This document shows, in pieces, positions 1 to 12,402 of a stretch of 64,000 bases of DNA. The stretch spans positions 116,704,957 through 116,768,956 of the forward strand of contig OY998181.1 of assembly GCA_963921935.1 (NCBI GenBank), given 5' to 3'. Origin of the DNA: Galeruca laticollis. Lineage: Eukaryota; Arthropoda; Insecta; Coleoptera; Chrysomelidae. How positions within the stretch are numbered: position 1 is the first letter of the stretch; each line of letters begins with the position of its first letter. The notes under the pieces are model-generated. The model ran no database searches and was not told where the DNA came from. It was given only the letters and a program-made list of their open reading frames with translations. The translations under genes and the position numbers were made by a program.

Positions 1-1
1 A

Positions 2-1351
2 ATGGGCGAGAAAAATATTGAGAATGGTATTTACAGATTATGTTTGAAGTCAGATGAGCGAGCAAATATAACAACACAAAGTCGGCATGAAAATTGTATT
101 CACGCATGGCATAAACGACTAGGTCATAAAAATCCGTTCGATATCAAAAGACTTGTGTCACATGATCTAGCCTCAGAAATAAAAATCGAAAATTGCAATG
201 AAATTATGAATTGTGTGAGTTGCATAAAAAGAAAACTAACAAAGAAACCATTTTTGAAGAATTGTGACAAACGATCAAATCAATGTCTTGATTTGATACA
301 TTCTAATGTTTGTGGTCGGATGAAAACGGAAACCCCAGGAAAGAAACGCTATTTTTTGACATTTATTGATGACCACTTCCGTTATACCATATTATACCTC
401 CTACATTCCTAAGATGAAGTATTTCAGAAACTTCAAGAATTCGTCGCTCTTGTTGAAAATAAATTCGGAGTATTACCCAGAATGTTCAGATTTGATAATG
501 GTAGAGAGTATTGTGGATCAGCAGTTCAAGGTTTTCTGAAGAAGAAAGGTATTTCCTTTCGAACTACAGTTCCGTATTCGCCCGAACAAAATGGCATAGC
601 AGAACGTAAAAATCGAGCCTTCTGCGAAGCAGTAAGGTGTATGTTGTTTGATGCAGGATTGCCGAATAAATATTGGGGTGAAGCAATTGCCACAGCGAAT
701 TATCTTCAAAATCTCCTTCCTACAAACGCTATCGAATGTACTCCATATGAACTGTGGAATACAGAAAAACCAAGATTCGATCATCTCAGAGCTTTCGGCA
801 GTGTGGCCTATACCTATGTTCCTAAAGAAACAAGAACAAAATGGGATGCTCGAGCACAAGCAGGGATTTTGGTAGGATATAATAAAACTTCCAATGATTA
901 TAGAGTTTTGAATCCAGAAACCAATAAAATAATAATAAGTAGAACTATAAAATTCTTCGAAGATAAAAACTACACTGATATGAAATCTGAATCTATCAAA
1001 ATCTTGGACGAAAACCGTGAAATAGTTTTTGTAAACAAAGAGGAAGAAAGTATCGAGGAAAAGGTTATTGCCGAAAATAATACTAATATTGAAAGTGAAG
1101 AGACACGTTTGGATGATGAAGGGTTGGATTATTTAAGACGATCTTCAAGAAATAATAAGGGGAAACCTGAGAAGCTGTCCTACTTTACTTCAAGTGAAAC
1201 AAATGATGATCCTGAGACTTGGTACGAAATAATAAAATTACCAGAAAATGAAAAATTTAAATGGATTAATGCTATAGAAGATCAAATGGAATCATTCAGG
1301 AAGAAAAGCGTATGGACGCTGACCAAGTACCTCCGAACAAAAGAGTTATAA
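2..1351 (+). pseudogene. Copia pol: pre-integrase zinc finger and integrase
   Basis: The reading frame enters from outside the window. It shows an HHCC zinc-binding region (WHKRLGH, later CVSC) and the integrase core. Of the DDE triad, the second Asp (FDNGREY) and the Glu (PEQNGIAERKNR) are present. The first Asp, expected in a HSDVCG motif, reads HSNVCG, so a catalytic residue is lost. A TAA at 410-412 interrupts the same frame between pre-integrase and core. The protein would cut and join retrotransposon cDNA into the genome in the nucleus. The frame is lost at about 1318, where the text continues one frame over into the polymerase part. Confidence 0.88.
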
Positions 1352-2779
1352 AATGTAAGTGGATTTTCAAGACAAAAATCAATTCAAACGGTGGAATAAT
1401 GAAATATAAGTTTAGTCGCAAAAGGTTACACACAAAAATATGGGGAGGACTATGATAGTATTTTCGCTCCAATGATGAGACAAACGACTTTTCGAATACT
1501 GTTGTCAATAGCAGCTGTTCATAAATTAAAAATCAGGCATTATGATTTAAAAACCGCATATCTGAATGGTCTGTTGAATGAAGAGATTTATATGTCTCAA
1601 CCAGACGGTTATATAAATAAAAATGATTCCCATCTTGTATATAAACTCCACAAGGCAGTATACGGTTTGAAGCAATCCGCGAAAGCATGGAATGATACTA
1701 TAAGCGGAAAACTTTTGGAATGTGGATTTGAACAGAGTAAAAATGATCAGTGCCTCTATATGAAAATGAAGAAAGGGACTATACTATATGTATTATTATA
1801 TGTTGATGGTTTGTGTATATGTCATGAAAATGATGAAGTGATACATTGGATTGGAGATAAACTCAATGAGAGTTTCGAAACGGTCAACTTAGGAAATATT
1901 TCATCATTTTTGGGGATCAGGGTTCAAAGAACTGAAGATGGAACCTTTCTACTGGATCGAAATTCAAAAATTGATATCCTTCTCAAAGAGAATGGCTTGG
2001 AAAATGCCTCATGTGTAGCTACTCCAATGGATACAGAGTACCCCAAATTCGATACAAATTCCCCCTTATTACCCAATGATAAAAAATATAGAAAAGCAGT
2101 GGGGGCACTGCTATATCTTTCAACTACAACCCGTCCGGATATATCCCTTGCTGTGGGATATTTGTGCAGGCGAGTAAGTCAGAATGATTGGGATGCAGTC
2201 AAGAGAGTGCTCAAATACCTGAAGGTTACAATTAAAGATAAACTGAAATTTAGTTCGAATACTGAATTGACTCTGAACGGATATGTTGATTCCGATGGGG
2301 TAGGCGATGTCTCTGATAGGAAATCTACAGCCGGTTTTATATTATTTCTTGGGAATAATCCTATATTATAGGCCAGCAAGAAGCAATCTTCAGTAGCCTT
2401 ATCATCTACAGAGGCTGAATATATATCAGCGGCCTTGGCAAGTCAGGAAATAGTTTGGTCAAGAAGACTTTTAGAAGATTTCGGAATACCTTGTGAAAAT
2501 GCAACTGCCCTTTATGAAGACAATCAAGGTTGTATCAAGCTAGCAACCAATGAAAAGTCTAGTTGCAGAACAAAACATATCGATGTCAGATTCCATCATC
2601 TACGTGATTTAGTTGACAGTGATATAATTCAATTCATGTATTGTGAAACATCAAATATGATTGCTGATGCTTTCACAAAGCCTCTCCCCAAAGAAAAGTT
2701 TCAACGTCTCAACTCATCGAAGAATAATCTGTCGAGTGGGGGTGTTAGAAAGAAATATTCAAGATCGCCAGATTTGTAG
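1321..2779 (+). pseudogene. Copia pol: reverse transcriptase and RNase H
   Basis: Reading starts in frame 1 (KCKWIFKTK) and shifts to frame 2 at about 1410 (VAKGYTQKYGEDY). It continues through typical Copia RT motifs (HYDLKTAYLNG, VYGLKQSAKAW). The catalytic YVDD box reads YVDG at about 1800, which would abolish polymerase activity. A TAG at 2369-2371 replaces a Trp codon in the RNase H region; the same frame then resumes with ASKKQSSVALSSTEAEY and ADAFTKPLP, both diagnostic of Copia RNase H. The frame runs through the polypurine tract into the LTR before stopping at 2777-2779. Confidence 0.88.
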
Positions 2780-2910
2780 ATGTGATCTATCTATGTGATA
2801 TTTTTGTTTTTAAGTTGTCGTTGTTGTCTGTCAAGTTTTGACAATAAAATTAATTTTGCAATTTACGTTTCCGAATAGTATTTCATTAGTAAAATTAGGC
2901 TGTTCTTCCA
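2743..2910 (+). repeat. Copia 3' LTR (right end approximate)
   Basis: It starts TGTTAGAAAG directly after the purine tract GAGTGGGGG, the normal Copia arrangement. It contains an AATAAA signal. No second LTR copy is in the window, so the right end and the target duplication cannot be fixed from the sequence. Confidence 0.6.
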
Positions 2911-3830
2911 TTTAAAAACCATTACTTTTGCATACTGCGAAGTGAAAAGGTCAGCCGTGGGTAGATTAGTCTAGGTAACGAGCCCATTATCAAAATTCAG
3001 AGTTAAAATTCAGTAGCATTTCGGTAAGAGTTAAGTTGTGTAAGTGGTAAAAGTGTTTTAAGTGAATAGTATATTTTGGTCATGATTAGTGCGCCGTGAT
3101 GACGCAAAAAAAAATTGGACTAAAGGGAAAACCCTTAATAGTAAGTGAGGGAAACTATAGATGTTTTTAAATTTATAGAGAAAGAAGCAGATTATAGATT
3201 TCAAATACCGTTAAAAAAATTCAGGCTTGTATTTTTTACAATAATTTTGGGTAATAATTTATGCACTTTTGTATTTATTTTAAATAAACCTAAACATCTA
3301 TTTTGTTTTATGTTCAGGGAAAGAGTTTTAGCTGCAAGGTAGGCAAGTATTAGTAAGAATACTTTTTGGAAAATAAAGTAATATCCATAAATGCTAATAT
3401 AGCTACATCATTTTCGATACCACACAAAAATGCACGAATTTGAAAATATTCAATATTTTTATGCAATGAAAAATCAGTATTAGTCCTTGGCAAGCCATTA
3501 TATCACAACGTAACGGAGGAAAAAAAAGTTCGGTCCTGCATCTAATGTGGAAAGAATACAGTTAAATCGAGGGAGCGATAATATCAAATTGTGATTAAAG
3601 TTAAAAACTGTAATTCACAAAAAGTTCAAAAATATCTTGTGTAAGTGTAAACTATCACATATAATTGGTGAGTATTCTCCAAATATTGAGACAATAGGAA
3701 AATCTGTCATAAAACAATTCAACATTGTTAAATTCGAAATCTAAATTGTGTTAATTACCAGCAAAAAACAAAAGCGATAAGCGAAGATCGTTCACCAAAA
3801 TACGAGTACTTGTTTAAAAATACAGTCCCG
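2911..3830. other. No gene recognised
   Basis: AT-rich sequence between the Copia LTR and the next LINE. The longest open frame (3145-3342) has no recognisable motif and low-complexity composition. I see no RNA gene or further transposon signature. Confidence 0.5.
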
Positions 3831-3970
3831 GACTGACTTCAAAAAGGAAATTAATTTATTATAACGCAGCGAGACGAGTTCAGCCAGCCCGGGTGAGTGT
3901 TGGAAGCTGAACTGAGTAGGTGACTGACGAAACTTGACGGGACGCGGAACTCGTTAAGGTGCGTTAAGAA

Positions 3971-4672
3971 ATGAACATCGATAAATACGATATGGAAGAA
4001 ATTAAAGGAATGTTCTCGCAGATAAAAGATAGTCTTCGGAATATGGAAGAAAAAATAGACAGAAATGCATGTATTATAATGGAATTGAAACAGGAAAATC
4101 ATAAGCTGAAAGAAATAATAGCCGAGCAAGAAGAAATATTAGACTACGTAGAAAGGGAAATAAGGCGCAATAACATAGTAATTCAAGGAATTGAAGATAA
4201 GGAAAATGAGAGCCAACAAGAAATAAAGGAAACAGTCCAAAAACTAATGAGAAAAATAGAGGTAGAAGTAGACCCGGAAAAAGATCTGATAGAATTCGGC
4301 AGGATCGGAACTTTTGGAAGAAACAAAAGTAGACCAATTATAGTTAAAATCAAAAATTGGAGTAAAAAATTAGAAATTATGAAACAAGGTAAAAAGCTAA
4401 AAGGTACCAATATTTGGATTAATGACGACTACTCGAAAAAAGTCCAAAGAGAAAGAAAAATTTTACTGCCTCAGGTAAAAATAGCTAGAGAACAAGGACA
4501 CAACGCAGTACTTAAGTTTAATAAATTAATTATAAACAACAGATTTATGGAGCAGATGCATTTAGGGATGAAAAGCCAAAAGAAAATGATGATAAGAAAC
4601 GTACAGCAACCGATCGTTCGCCGGAACATGGAGGAGGCAACAAAGAGAAGAAGTCAAAAAACTAGTAGCTAA
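3971..4672 (+). CDS. LINE ORF1 protein, coiled coil plus RNA-binding fold
   Basis: Open for 233 residues from an ATG just after the leader. Residues 1-60 are highly charged with heptad-like spacing, as in the coiled coil of L1-type ORF1p. Then comes RRNNIVIQGI, IEFGRIG, RPIIVKI and INDDYSKKVQRERK, the pattern of the RRM-like and C-terminal domains of transposase_22-type ORF1 proteins, which coat element RNA. From about 4568 a neighbouring frame (DEKPKENDDKK...RSPEHGGG) reads more like a normal ORF1 tail and ends at 4663-4665. A one-base deletion there probably changed the last 35 residues. Confidence 0.75.
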   Translation: MNIDKYDMEEIKGMFSQIKDSLRNMEEKIDRNACIIMELKQENHKLKEIIAEQEEILDYVEREIRRNNIVIQGIEDKENESQQEIKETVQKLMRKIEVEVDPEKDLIEFGRIGTFGRNKSRPIIVKIKNWSKKLEIMKQGKKLKGTNIWINDDYSKKVQRERKILLPQVKIAREQGHNAVLKFNKLIINNRFMEQMHLGMKSQKKMMIRNVQQPIVRRNMEEATKRRSQKTSS

Positions 4673-4706
4673 AGAAAATACGATATATACAATTGAAGAC
4701 AATGCA

Positions 4707-7580
4707 ATGAAATGGATAATGAGTAAGGGTAAAAATAAGAGAAGTAAACGCAAGAGTTTAGTGAGAATGGCAACATGGAATATCAGGACAATGCTGACAA
4801 TGGGAAAAATGGAGGAAATTGCAAAAGAGATCTTGGAATATAAAATAGAGATATTGGCACTTCAAGAAATACGCTGGAAAGGTGAAGGACAAATAAACAA
4901 AGGAGAATATATATTGTTTTATGGAGGGGAAGACAGTCGAGGAAAGAACGGCACAGGATTCATGATAAGCAAAAGAATAAGAAATAATATACTAGATTAC
5001 ACAGTTATAAGCGGTAGAATATCAAAATTAAGATTAAAAAACCACATGGCAAATAGTGCAATAATTAATTGTTACGCACCGACGGAAGAAGCAAAAGATG
5101 AAGACAAAGATGAATTTTACGAGAAATTGGTAAAGGTATGTGAGGAAACCGCAAGACATGATACATTAATAATTATTGGAGATATGAATGCGAAAATAGG
5201 AAAAGAAGACTACTTAAATAATGTTGCAGGGAAGTACACTATACATGAAACATCTAACGATAATGGACGGCGACTATGCAATTTAGCTGAGGAGCTCAAC
5301 ATGTATATTAGCAGCACTAGTTTCAAGCATAAGAAAGAACATAAAATTACATGGATTATACCTGGGACTACTACGGGGAACCAGATAGATCATGTTCTGA
5401 TAGCAAAAAGAAGATCAAAGATGATACAGGATGTAAGATCATACAGAGGAACAAGTGTTGATACTGATCATCAATTAGTAATTGTCAAAATGCAAATGAG
5501 AATTGTAAATATAGTAAATAGGACAACAAAATGTAGGAAATGGAACGTGCAGAAATTGAAAAGTAGTAAAAATGAATATGGGGAAGAAGTAAAGAAGCAA
5601 CTACAAAAGAGCAAAGAACAAGATAATATCGATGAACAATGGAAGGAAATAAAAAGAAGGATAATAACGGCAGCAGACGAAGTGGTTGGTACAAAAGATA
5701 CAAGACAGAATAATAAATGGTTTGATCAAGAATGTAAAATAAAGATAAAAGAGAAAAAAGAAGCCAGACTAAAATGGCTGCGAACTAAGCAACAAAATTT
5801 TTATGATGAATACAGAAAAATAAGAAAAGAGAGCGCCAAGTTGATAAAAGCAAAAAGAATAAAATGGTTAAATGAAAGCATGGACATATTAGAGAATGAT
5901 AATAAAAATAATGTAAAATTATATCAATATATAAAGAGACAAAGCAGAAAATCAACTGCAATAAATATCAAGGAAAAAGAGTGGAGTCAATATTTCAAGA
6001 ATTTATTAACGGAAGAAGATGGGGAGTATGAAGAAGATGATATGACTGATAATGATACAGGGATAGAATACGAAGAAAAACCGACCGAAGAGGAATGCAA
6101 CGACATAATTAATAAATTGAAACACAACAAAGCAGGAGGGTCAGACGAAATAATAAATGAGCTGATAAAATATGGAGGAGATGATCTAAAACATAAAATA
6201 TTTAAAATCATGGAAAGAATATGGGAATCAGAAACAATGCCAAAAGAATGGTCTACTGGTATGATTATACCAATAATGAAGAAAGGAAATCGTAATATTT
6301 GTAGCAATTATAGAGGAATTAGTTTACTCAATACCGTATATAAAATACTAACAACGATAATAAATGAAAGGCTAAAAAAGGTAATGGAATCAAATATAGG
6401 GGAGTATCAAAAAGGTTTTCGGAAAGGAAAATCAACAGTAGATGCCATACATACTATAAATCAAGTAATTGAAAAATGTTATGAACACAATGTTGGAGTC
6501 CAAATGCTATTTATTGACTTCAAGCAAGCTTTCGACAGCTTGAAACGGAGGACAATCATAAAGGATATGGAATAACTAAATGTACCACAAAAGATCATAC
6601 GGTTGGTGAGAATGACGATGAAAGATTCTAGGGCAAAAGTAATGACAAGGGAAGGTCCATCAGAGGAATTTGAGATAAATGCTGGAGTAAGGCAAGGAGA
6701 TGGGCTGTCAGCGGTATTGTTTAACATAGCAGTTGATGGCATAATTAAGACTTGTAATATCAATGGAAGCATAATTAATAAATCAAAACAAATAATGGCA
6801 TATGCTGATGATAGCGAGAGACCGAAAAAGCCTTGAAGAAACATTAGAGAAAATTGTAAAGGAAGCGGGAAAAAGAGGATTAAAAATAAATCAGGAGAAA
6901 ACAAAATATATGGAAATGAAAAGGAAGAAGGAAGTCTACCAACCAGAAGCAGTAAAGTTAAATGAATTCACTTTTGAAGTTGTTAACACCATTAAGTATC
7001 TGGGAACAATTATTAGTAACAAAAACGACACAAAAATCGAGATAAGGCAAAGAATTCAAGCAGGGTATAGAGCATATAATAAATTTAAAAACAAAGTAAG
7101 AGAATAAGCCGAGCAACAAAATTAAGAGTCTACAGGACGGCGATAAAACCGGTAGTTACATATGCGGCAGAAACTATGAGACTGACAAATGAGAACGAAG
7201 AGCAACTAAGGATATATGAAAGAAGAATAATTAGAAATATTTATGGACCGGTCAAACTAGGGTATAACGAGTACCGAAGACTTATGAATTATGAAATTAG
7301 AAATATATTAGAAAATGAGGACATAGTAAACACAATTAAATCAAAAAGGATTCGTTGGTACGGACATGTTAAAAGAATGGAGAAAGGACAGGAGGTGAGA
7401 AGAATTACAGAATGGAGACCGAATGAGGAAAGATTACCAGGAAGACCAAAAATTAGATGAGAAGATCAGGTTGTGAAAGATATAAAAATTTTGGGAGCAC
7501 AAGGCGGGGAGAGACAGATGCAGGACAGAAAGGAGTGGAGAATAATTGTCGAAACTGCAAAAACCTCTAATAAATTGTAG
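4707..7580 (+). pseudogene. LINE ORF2: endonuclease and reverse transcriptase
   Basis: The first 622 codons are open and cover an EEP endonuclease (residues about 20-270: MATWNIRT, QEIRW, DMNAKIG, NQIDHVLI, DTDHQLV) and the N-terminal RT motifs (NYRGISLLNTVYKI, GEYQKGFRKGKST, FIDFKQAFDS). A TAA at 6573-6575 stops it. The same frame resumes (GVRQGDGLSAVLF) to the catalytic AYADD at about 6798-6812, where bases are missing and the frame changes. A second shift lies near 7107. The C-terminal part (IKSKRIRWYGHVKRM, LPGRPKIR) has a TGA at 7458-7460 where related elements have Trp. The element needs this enzyme for target-primed reverse transcription, so this copy cannot move alone. Confidence 0.88.
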
Positions 7581-7677
7581 ATAAACAGCAAGAAAAACGT
7601 GGGCTGACCCCCCACAAGATACAGGGTCAAAAGAGCTCCATCTGAGCGGCTACAACTCCAACTGGAGTGTATAGCCT

Positions 7678-7679
<2 letters not shown>

Positions 7680-7752
<73 letters not shown>
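7680..7752. repeat. (TA)n tail of the LINE
   Basis: An uninterrupted alternating TA tract follows directly on the LINE 3' UTR. Several insect LINE families end in a simple repeat rather than poly(A), and I read this tract as that tail. Confidence 0.8.
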
Positions 7753-7756
<4 letters not shown>

Positions 7757-9556
7757 AATATTTATGTGATATAATACTTACTTTTATAGTAGATTTAAAT
7801 GTATATGTTTATAATTTATTTAGAATTTTTTGTTTTAATTTTGGCTAGCTCAGTTTGTTTTTAATATTTGTTTAATAATTTATGTTAATTAGATTATTCG
7901 GGAGCATGAAATCCTTTTTCCCTTTGAGTCCTGGCAATTTATACTGATGTGATAGTTGAAATAAAAAGAAAACACATTATTTGAAATAAATTTAATTATC
8001 AATGCAATATTTATTTGATAAAATAATATGCGACGCCAATGGTTATATGTACCTATTTATTGATTTTAATAATATCATAAATGCGCATGCGTAAAAAAAT
8101 TAGTCATGCGCTTTAGCATGAAACGAACAATTATGGTACGTAAGAAACATCTATATTAATACAAACATAGTTTGTTTGATGATGCAGATAGGTAAATGGA
8201 TTATACAAAACATAAAAGAATTTATATATATATCATAGTCATATATGATACAAGTAGCTGTGGGAAGAAATTAGTTATATACATGGATAGAGAAATAGAG
8301 ATTATATACAGAAGGACATAGTTATTACATTATGAAATTTCAATCACCATATTTATGCAATTACAAGATGGCGTGATTAGCGTAAGTACATATTTTAATT
8401 TATATAAAGTTCGGCCTTTTATTAAATTTAATGATTTATGCAATGAATATACTATATAAAGTCTGTTTCTTTCTTTTTTAGATCGATCATATGTGAAAAA
8501 GTTTGTCAATTTATGATATTAAGTACTTAATTGGGATTTTGAGTTTTTACACTATTTATTGGCCAATAAATGATTTAAATACACTGACCTGTTGATCTTG
8601 AATTTGGAAGAAAGTCTCTGGATCCCAGGAAAACTACACTGAATCTCCAAAAAACCAAAGTTGTTGAAAATTTCACAGATTCTTGTCGGAAAACTTGTTA
8701 CAATTAACTGTAAGTATTTCTAATATTGTATTTAACAGTACTTTAAGAGTTTAAATGTCTTATACCGGGAATATCTTTAAATTTTTAGGAACACTATCAC
8801 ATACACTCCTCGCTTCTTAACACTCGCTACCGTTCTCCTAAGCGTCCCCTCGATTCTCGACTTTTTTAAACAAAACAGTCTTTTGTTCTTTTCCAGATCA
8901 CTATTCAAAAGTTTATTTATTGATTCACAGTTTGTTATGTCATCTTTTACAACCAATAAGATTTTGTCTTTTGTAATCAGATAATTGAAACTTCAATCAC
9001 TTATCAAAACAATTTCATACATACAAATACATTAAAATTGGTTATACTTAGATACACTTACATAGTACAACATTCAATATTATTATTGATAGTATATTCT
9101 TGTTACATTCATATCAATTATAAATATAAATTCTCTTATGTTATTTGTCTATATGTCATTATTTGTTTATCTATGAAATCTATTGGATTATATTCTATTC
9201 AATATTTATATTTGTTCTTATTCTTAAATTAATGAATTAACTATAGTAATATTTGTTTTCATTTCAGATGAACAGCTGTTATGATATGGAAATTAATCTT
9301 CGTCTTAGGCAACTTTATTTACACCATTACATTGGTTAGGCAATATCTATATTTTATGTTATCATTGAGGTAATTCTTTATTTATTATATTGTTATAGGT
9401 TATTATTTAATATATCTTTATTTGATATGTTGTTTAAATTAAGAAAAGTGTTTCCTTTTTACTTGTTTTCTTAAATTAAGTTATTTTCATATATATTTCA
9501 TACTAGCAAATTTAATTTTATAATACTACTTCTCTTATTATCTAAGATATCTGGTT

Positions 9557-9558
<2 letters not shown>
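7753..9558. other. AT-rich stretch, no gene recognised
   Basis: I found no coding similarity, RNA gene or clear repeat in these 1.8 kb on either strand. The only longer open frame (9038-9232) is low-complexity and I do not support it as a gene. Confidence 0.5.
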
Positions 9559-9635
<77 letters not shown>

Positions 9636-9637
9636 TA
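9559..9637. repeat. (AT)n microsatellite
   Basis: Nearly pure alternating AT with one G interruption. Confidence 0.9.
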
Positions 9638-9814
9638 ACGGAGGAAAAAAGTAACTTTGGCAAGTTTGAAATTTGTAAATCGGGTAAAATGAATTGGCTT
9701 AAGGAAAATATGTATTTGGTGAACATCGGAATTACACAAAATAATTCAAGACAATAAATATCTATTTCCGCCAGTTTATAGGTTGGAAAAACTGTTGGAA
9801 GTACATGGACACAA

Positions 9815-10120
9815 AGTCTAGACTACCACCCTATCATCCAGATTTAAATCATATTGAGAAAATATGGGTATCAATAAAAAATTGGGTAACTTCTCGAAAT
9901 ACAACCTTTAAACTGGTTGACGTGGAAGCTATTCGTAGAAGAGTGGATCGAAGTTTGCCCTCATGTTCTAGATTTTGAAATTATTTAAATCGAAAAAGAG
10001 CATTTGTTGGATGCTTCAATGGGTCATTTACGCTTCGCAATTAACACTGGATCCTCTGACGAAAGTTCTTCAAGTAATCTGCGAGTAGAGCTAATCTCTG
10101 AATCAGGCGACACAGATTAA
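9815..10120 (+). pseudogene. Sailor-like (IS630-Tc1-mariner) transposase C-terminal fragment
   Basis: The stretch reads RLPPYHPDLNHIEKIW, then NTTFKLVDVEAI. This closely resembles the last catalytic block of the larger transposase at 34258-35604 (RLPPYHCELNPIELVW, NSTFKMADVEKL). After one frame change it ends in the same kind of acidic, serine-rich tail (SDESSSSN, SESGDTD, stop at 10118-10120). Only the third catalytic block and tail survive, so it is a truncated relic. The piggyBac element at 10134 is inserted just past its stop codon. Confidence 0.7.
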
Positions 10121-10279
10121 TTAGTATTCTCTATTAACACGTTAACTGCGTATATAATTTATGATTATTAGTGCGGGAGCGGATGATTCATTTTCAGCAG
10201 TTGGAATGAAATATTTCCTAAATATGTTCAAAATAGGTCCAAAAAAACTTTTTTTATATAAAAAGGGGTGTTAGGGGCC

Positions 10280-10351
10280 TTGACGTGTAAACACGTCTAG
10301 CGCACTCAGCTTATAATTTTTAACCAGGAGCTGATGACGTGTCTTCACGTC
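10280..10351. repeat. piggyBac left subterminal palindromes
   Basis: Two 16-bp palindromes lie here: 10282-10297 (7-bp arms GACGTGT/ACACGTC) and 10336-10351 (6-bp arms). With its flanks, the first matches the inverted copy at 12342-12362 with one mismatch over 21 bp. Positions like these in piggyBac elements are usually transposase-binding sites; that role here is inference. Confidence 0.75.
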
Positions 10352-10455
10352 ACATTTTTAAAATTTTTTGGCAAAAATAAATTAATATAAAACGATAATG
10401 ATAAGTAAAAAACTGTTATTTATTTATCTTATATTACATATATGCATAAAAAGTA

Positions 10456-12179
10456 TTAGCAATTTAAAAAATTCTCATACTCTACAAAACACGGCGCAAC
10501 GCACAGAGCGGGTTTGTTTACACAAGCTGCGCAGTAATAGGCAGTTTCTTTCCTGATTTTCTTTTTATAACAATTTTGACACCGTCTGCGAAGTATTCTT
10601 CCCGATTCAAGAGGATTATTTTAGACTAGTACGTGTTGAGTTGCTTGTGGATTAGTCATGACTTTCGGTTTTGGTGGCACTAAATCTTCTATCACCTGCA
10701 TTCTAAAATCGTAGAATGATATCTTGAATTTGGTCTGTTTTTTTAAAAGGGAATACGAGTTGAATAACGGCAACTGCAAGACATGGATTCCAAGCTTTTT
10801 GTACCAACGCAGAGTTTTTCGTTCAAAAGGATAGTAACTGAGCAGTGGGTCTTGACGATCAATCCCGCCCATGTACTGATTATACATAAAAATTGCCCCT
10901 GGTTTTTGTTTATCCTGTTCTCTTTTATTTTGATATTGAATCATGTTATTTCGATATTCTGAAGATATATAATGCACATCTCGTTTATCCCGCCATTTTG
11001 CCACCATGATTCGTTTTGCATAACGAGCAATAGTTTCTCCTGTTTTCAATTTTTGTTGATTTCATCCATGAACACAGAATGGGCAATGTCTAATCTTTCT
11101 TCCATCAAATGCAATACCACGTTAGCTGCGTGACCCTTTCCGCCAAAATCATCTAAATTTCCTGTGTAAACGGAAAATTTTAGTACCGTTCCGTCCGGCT
11201 GAGTAAGTACATAAAGCTTCATGCCATACTTATGAGCCTTATTTTTAATATATTGCCTAAGAGACAACCTTCCTCTCCAAAGAATCACTGACTCGTCCAA
11301 TGATAAATTTTTATTGGGGTAATAAGTTTTCAACATTGTGTTGTTGAAGTAGTCAACCAACGGGCGTATTTTAAATAGCATATCCAGGGGTTTTGGCTGA
11401 TTTTCTGAGGGATTCTCAACAAAATGGAGACCTCTCATAATGAGCATAAACCTGTCACGACTCATATTTGCGGAAAAAAATGGCAAACTAAAAAACCGAT
11501 TCGTCTTCCAATAATCTTGAAAACGATTTATATTGATGGTTCCCATATGGAATAAAAGCCCAAAAAATACTTTGAATTCATCAGCTGTAACATGACGCCA
11601 TTTTGTTATTCTAGATTTTTCCGTTACACCTGCACACTGGAAAATTTGCTCTGCATAGAAATTTTCATCAACCAATAAGTTGAAAAAATCGATTGGACGA
11701 TTTCCTGAAAAAAAAACATTTAAAATTCCCGCCTACTTATGTCGCCATTTTGTTTTTACGAGTTGTAAATCATAAATATTTCCAGGCTAGAAAAACTAAG
11801 TTTCTCATGATCCAACATATTTTCACGAAAATGTTCACAGTTCGTTTCAATTTACAAAAACTTTCTCGTTTACCTATATAAAAACTATATATTGATATTA
11901 CCTTGAGGCAAAGTCATTTTTCTTCAAAAAAGGAATTTTTGTGAATTCGGGTGAATCTTCAACCCAATTTATAGGGCCATCATCTGTTTGCTGTTGACCT
12001 GCCTGTTGTTTTTGGGGTGCCTGTATATTCTGTAAATTTGGCTCATCCTCTTCACTACCATCCACTATATCACGTGGTATAGTGTCATCAAAATCGGAAT
12101 CTTCATCTCTTGAAAAGTCGGCATCGTCAAAATCTGGATCAGCGATATCATCATCCGATTCATAGAGGAGTTTTTCCAT
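10456..12179 (-). pseudogene. piggyBac transposase, interrupted
   Basis: The start codon is at 12177-12179. The acidic N-terminus (YESDDDIADPDFDDADF) ends at 11902, followed by a 197-bp GT...AG segment (11901-11705) that looks like an intron but leaves the phase off by one. The core then reads FKVFFGLLFHMG, SLDESVILWRGR (first catalytic Asp) and VFMD (second), but the text breaks directly after VFMD, with a deletion of the following region. It resumes at KTGETIARY...WRDKRDVHYIS and MGGIDRQD (third Asp). A TAA at 10621-10623 precedes, in frame, the intact C-terminal cysteine-rich zinc finger (RRCQNC, YYCAAC, LCVAPC). Known piggyBac transposases cut and rejoin at TTAA using three Asp residues. 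Confidence 0.88.
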
Positions 12180-12341
12180 CTCCTTTTCGAAACTTTTTCG
12201 GTTCAGAAGGGGCCGGTTCAGTCACTCATGTTTACTCAAAAATTGCAAATTTTCCACTTATTTATACCTTTCGCTAGAGGCAATACCGACAACGTACTCG
12301 CAAGACTGACAGTGTAGTACTGAATACAGTAGAAAGCTACA

Positions 12342-12402
12342 CTAGACGTGTTCACACGTCAACCGCCTGGGGGCATGGGTGCGCGTGACGTGTCGACACG
12401 TC
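12342..12402. repeat. piggyBac right subterminal palindromes
   Basis: Palindromes at 12345-12360 and 12387-12402, both with 7-bp arms GACGTGT/ACACGTC. The outer one lies only six bases inside the right TTAA. Confidence 0.75.

Larger units (their letters stand above)
1..2910 (+). mobile_element. Copia-type LTR retrotransposon, 3' part
   Basis: The order of domains (zinc-binding pre-integrase, integrase, reverse transcriptase, RNase H, polypurine tract, LTR) is that of a Ty1/Copia element. The gag, protease and 5' LTR would lie left of the window. The body has at least two in-frame stops and two frame changes, so it is a dead copy. The polypurine tract GAGTGGGGG at 2734-2742 is followed at once by TGTTAGA, the expected start of the 3' LTR. 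The right end is not sharply resolved; I place it near 2910 because the poly(A) signal AATAAA (about 2843) must lie inside the LTR. Confidence 0.9.
3831..7752 (+). mobile_element. Non-LTR retrotransposon (LINE), two ORFs, TA-repeat tail
   Basis: A GC-richer 5' leader (about 3831-3970) is followed by ORF1 (3971-4672), a 34-nt gap, ORF2 with an apurinic endonuclease and reverse transcriptase (4707-7580), a short 3' UTR and a long TA tract. Endonucleases of this type (MATWNIRT, LALQEIRW, DMNAKIG) are often mis-annotated in insect genomes as craniofacial development protein 2. The copy looks full length at both ends but ORF2 is broken. The 5' boundary is inferred from base composition only. Confidence 0.85.

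Noticed and set aside
4707..6575. Possible host gene for craniofacial development protein 2
   Set aside because: The endonuclease part is followed in frame by reverse transcriptase motifs and a LINE tail, so it is retrotransposon ORF2.
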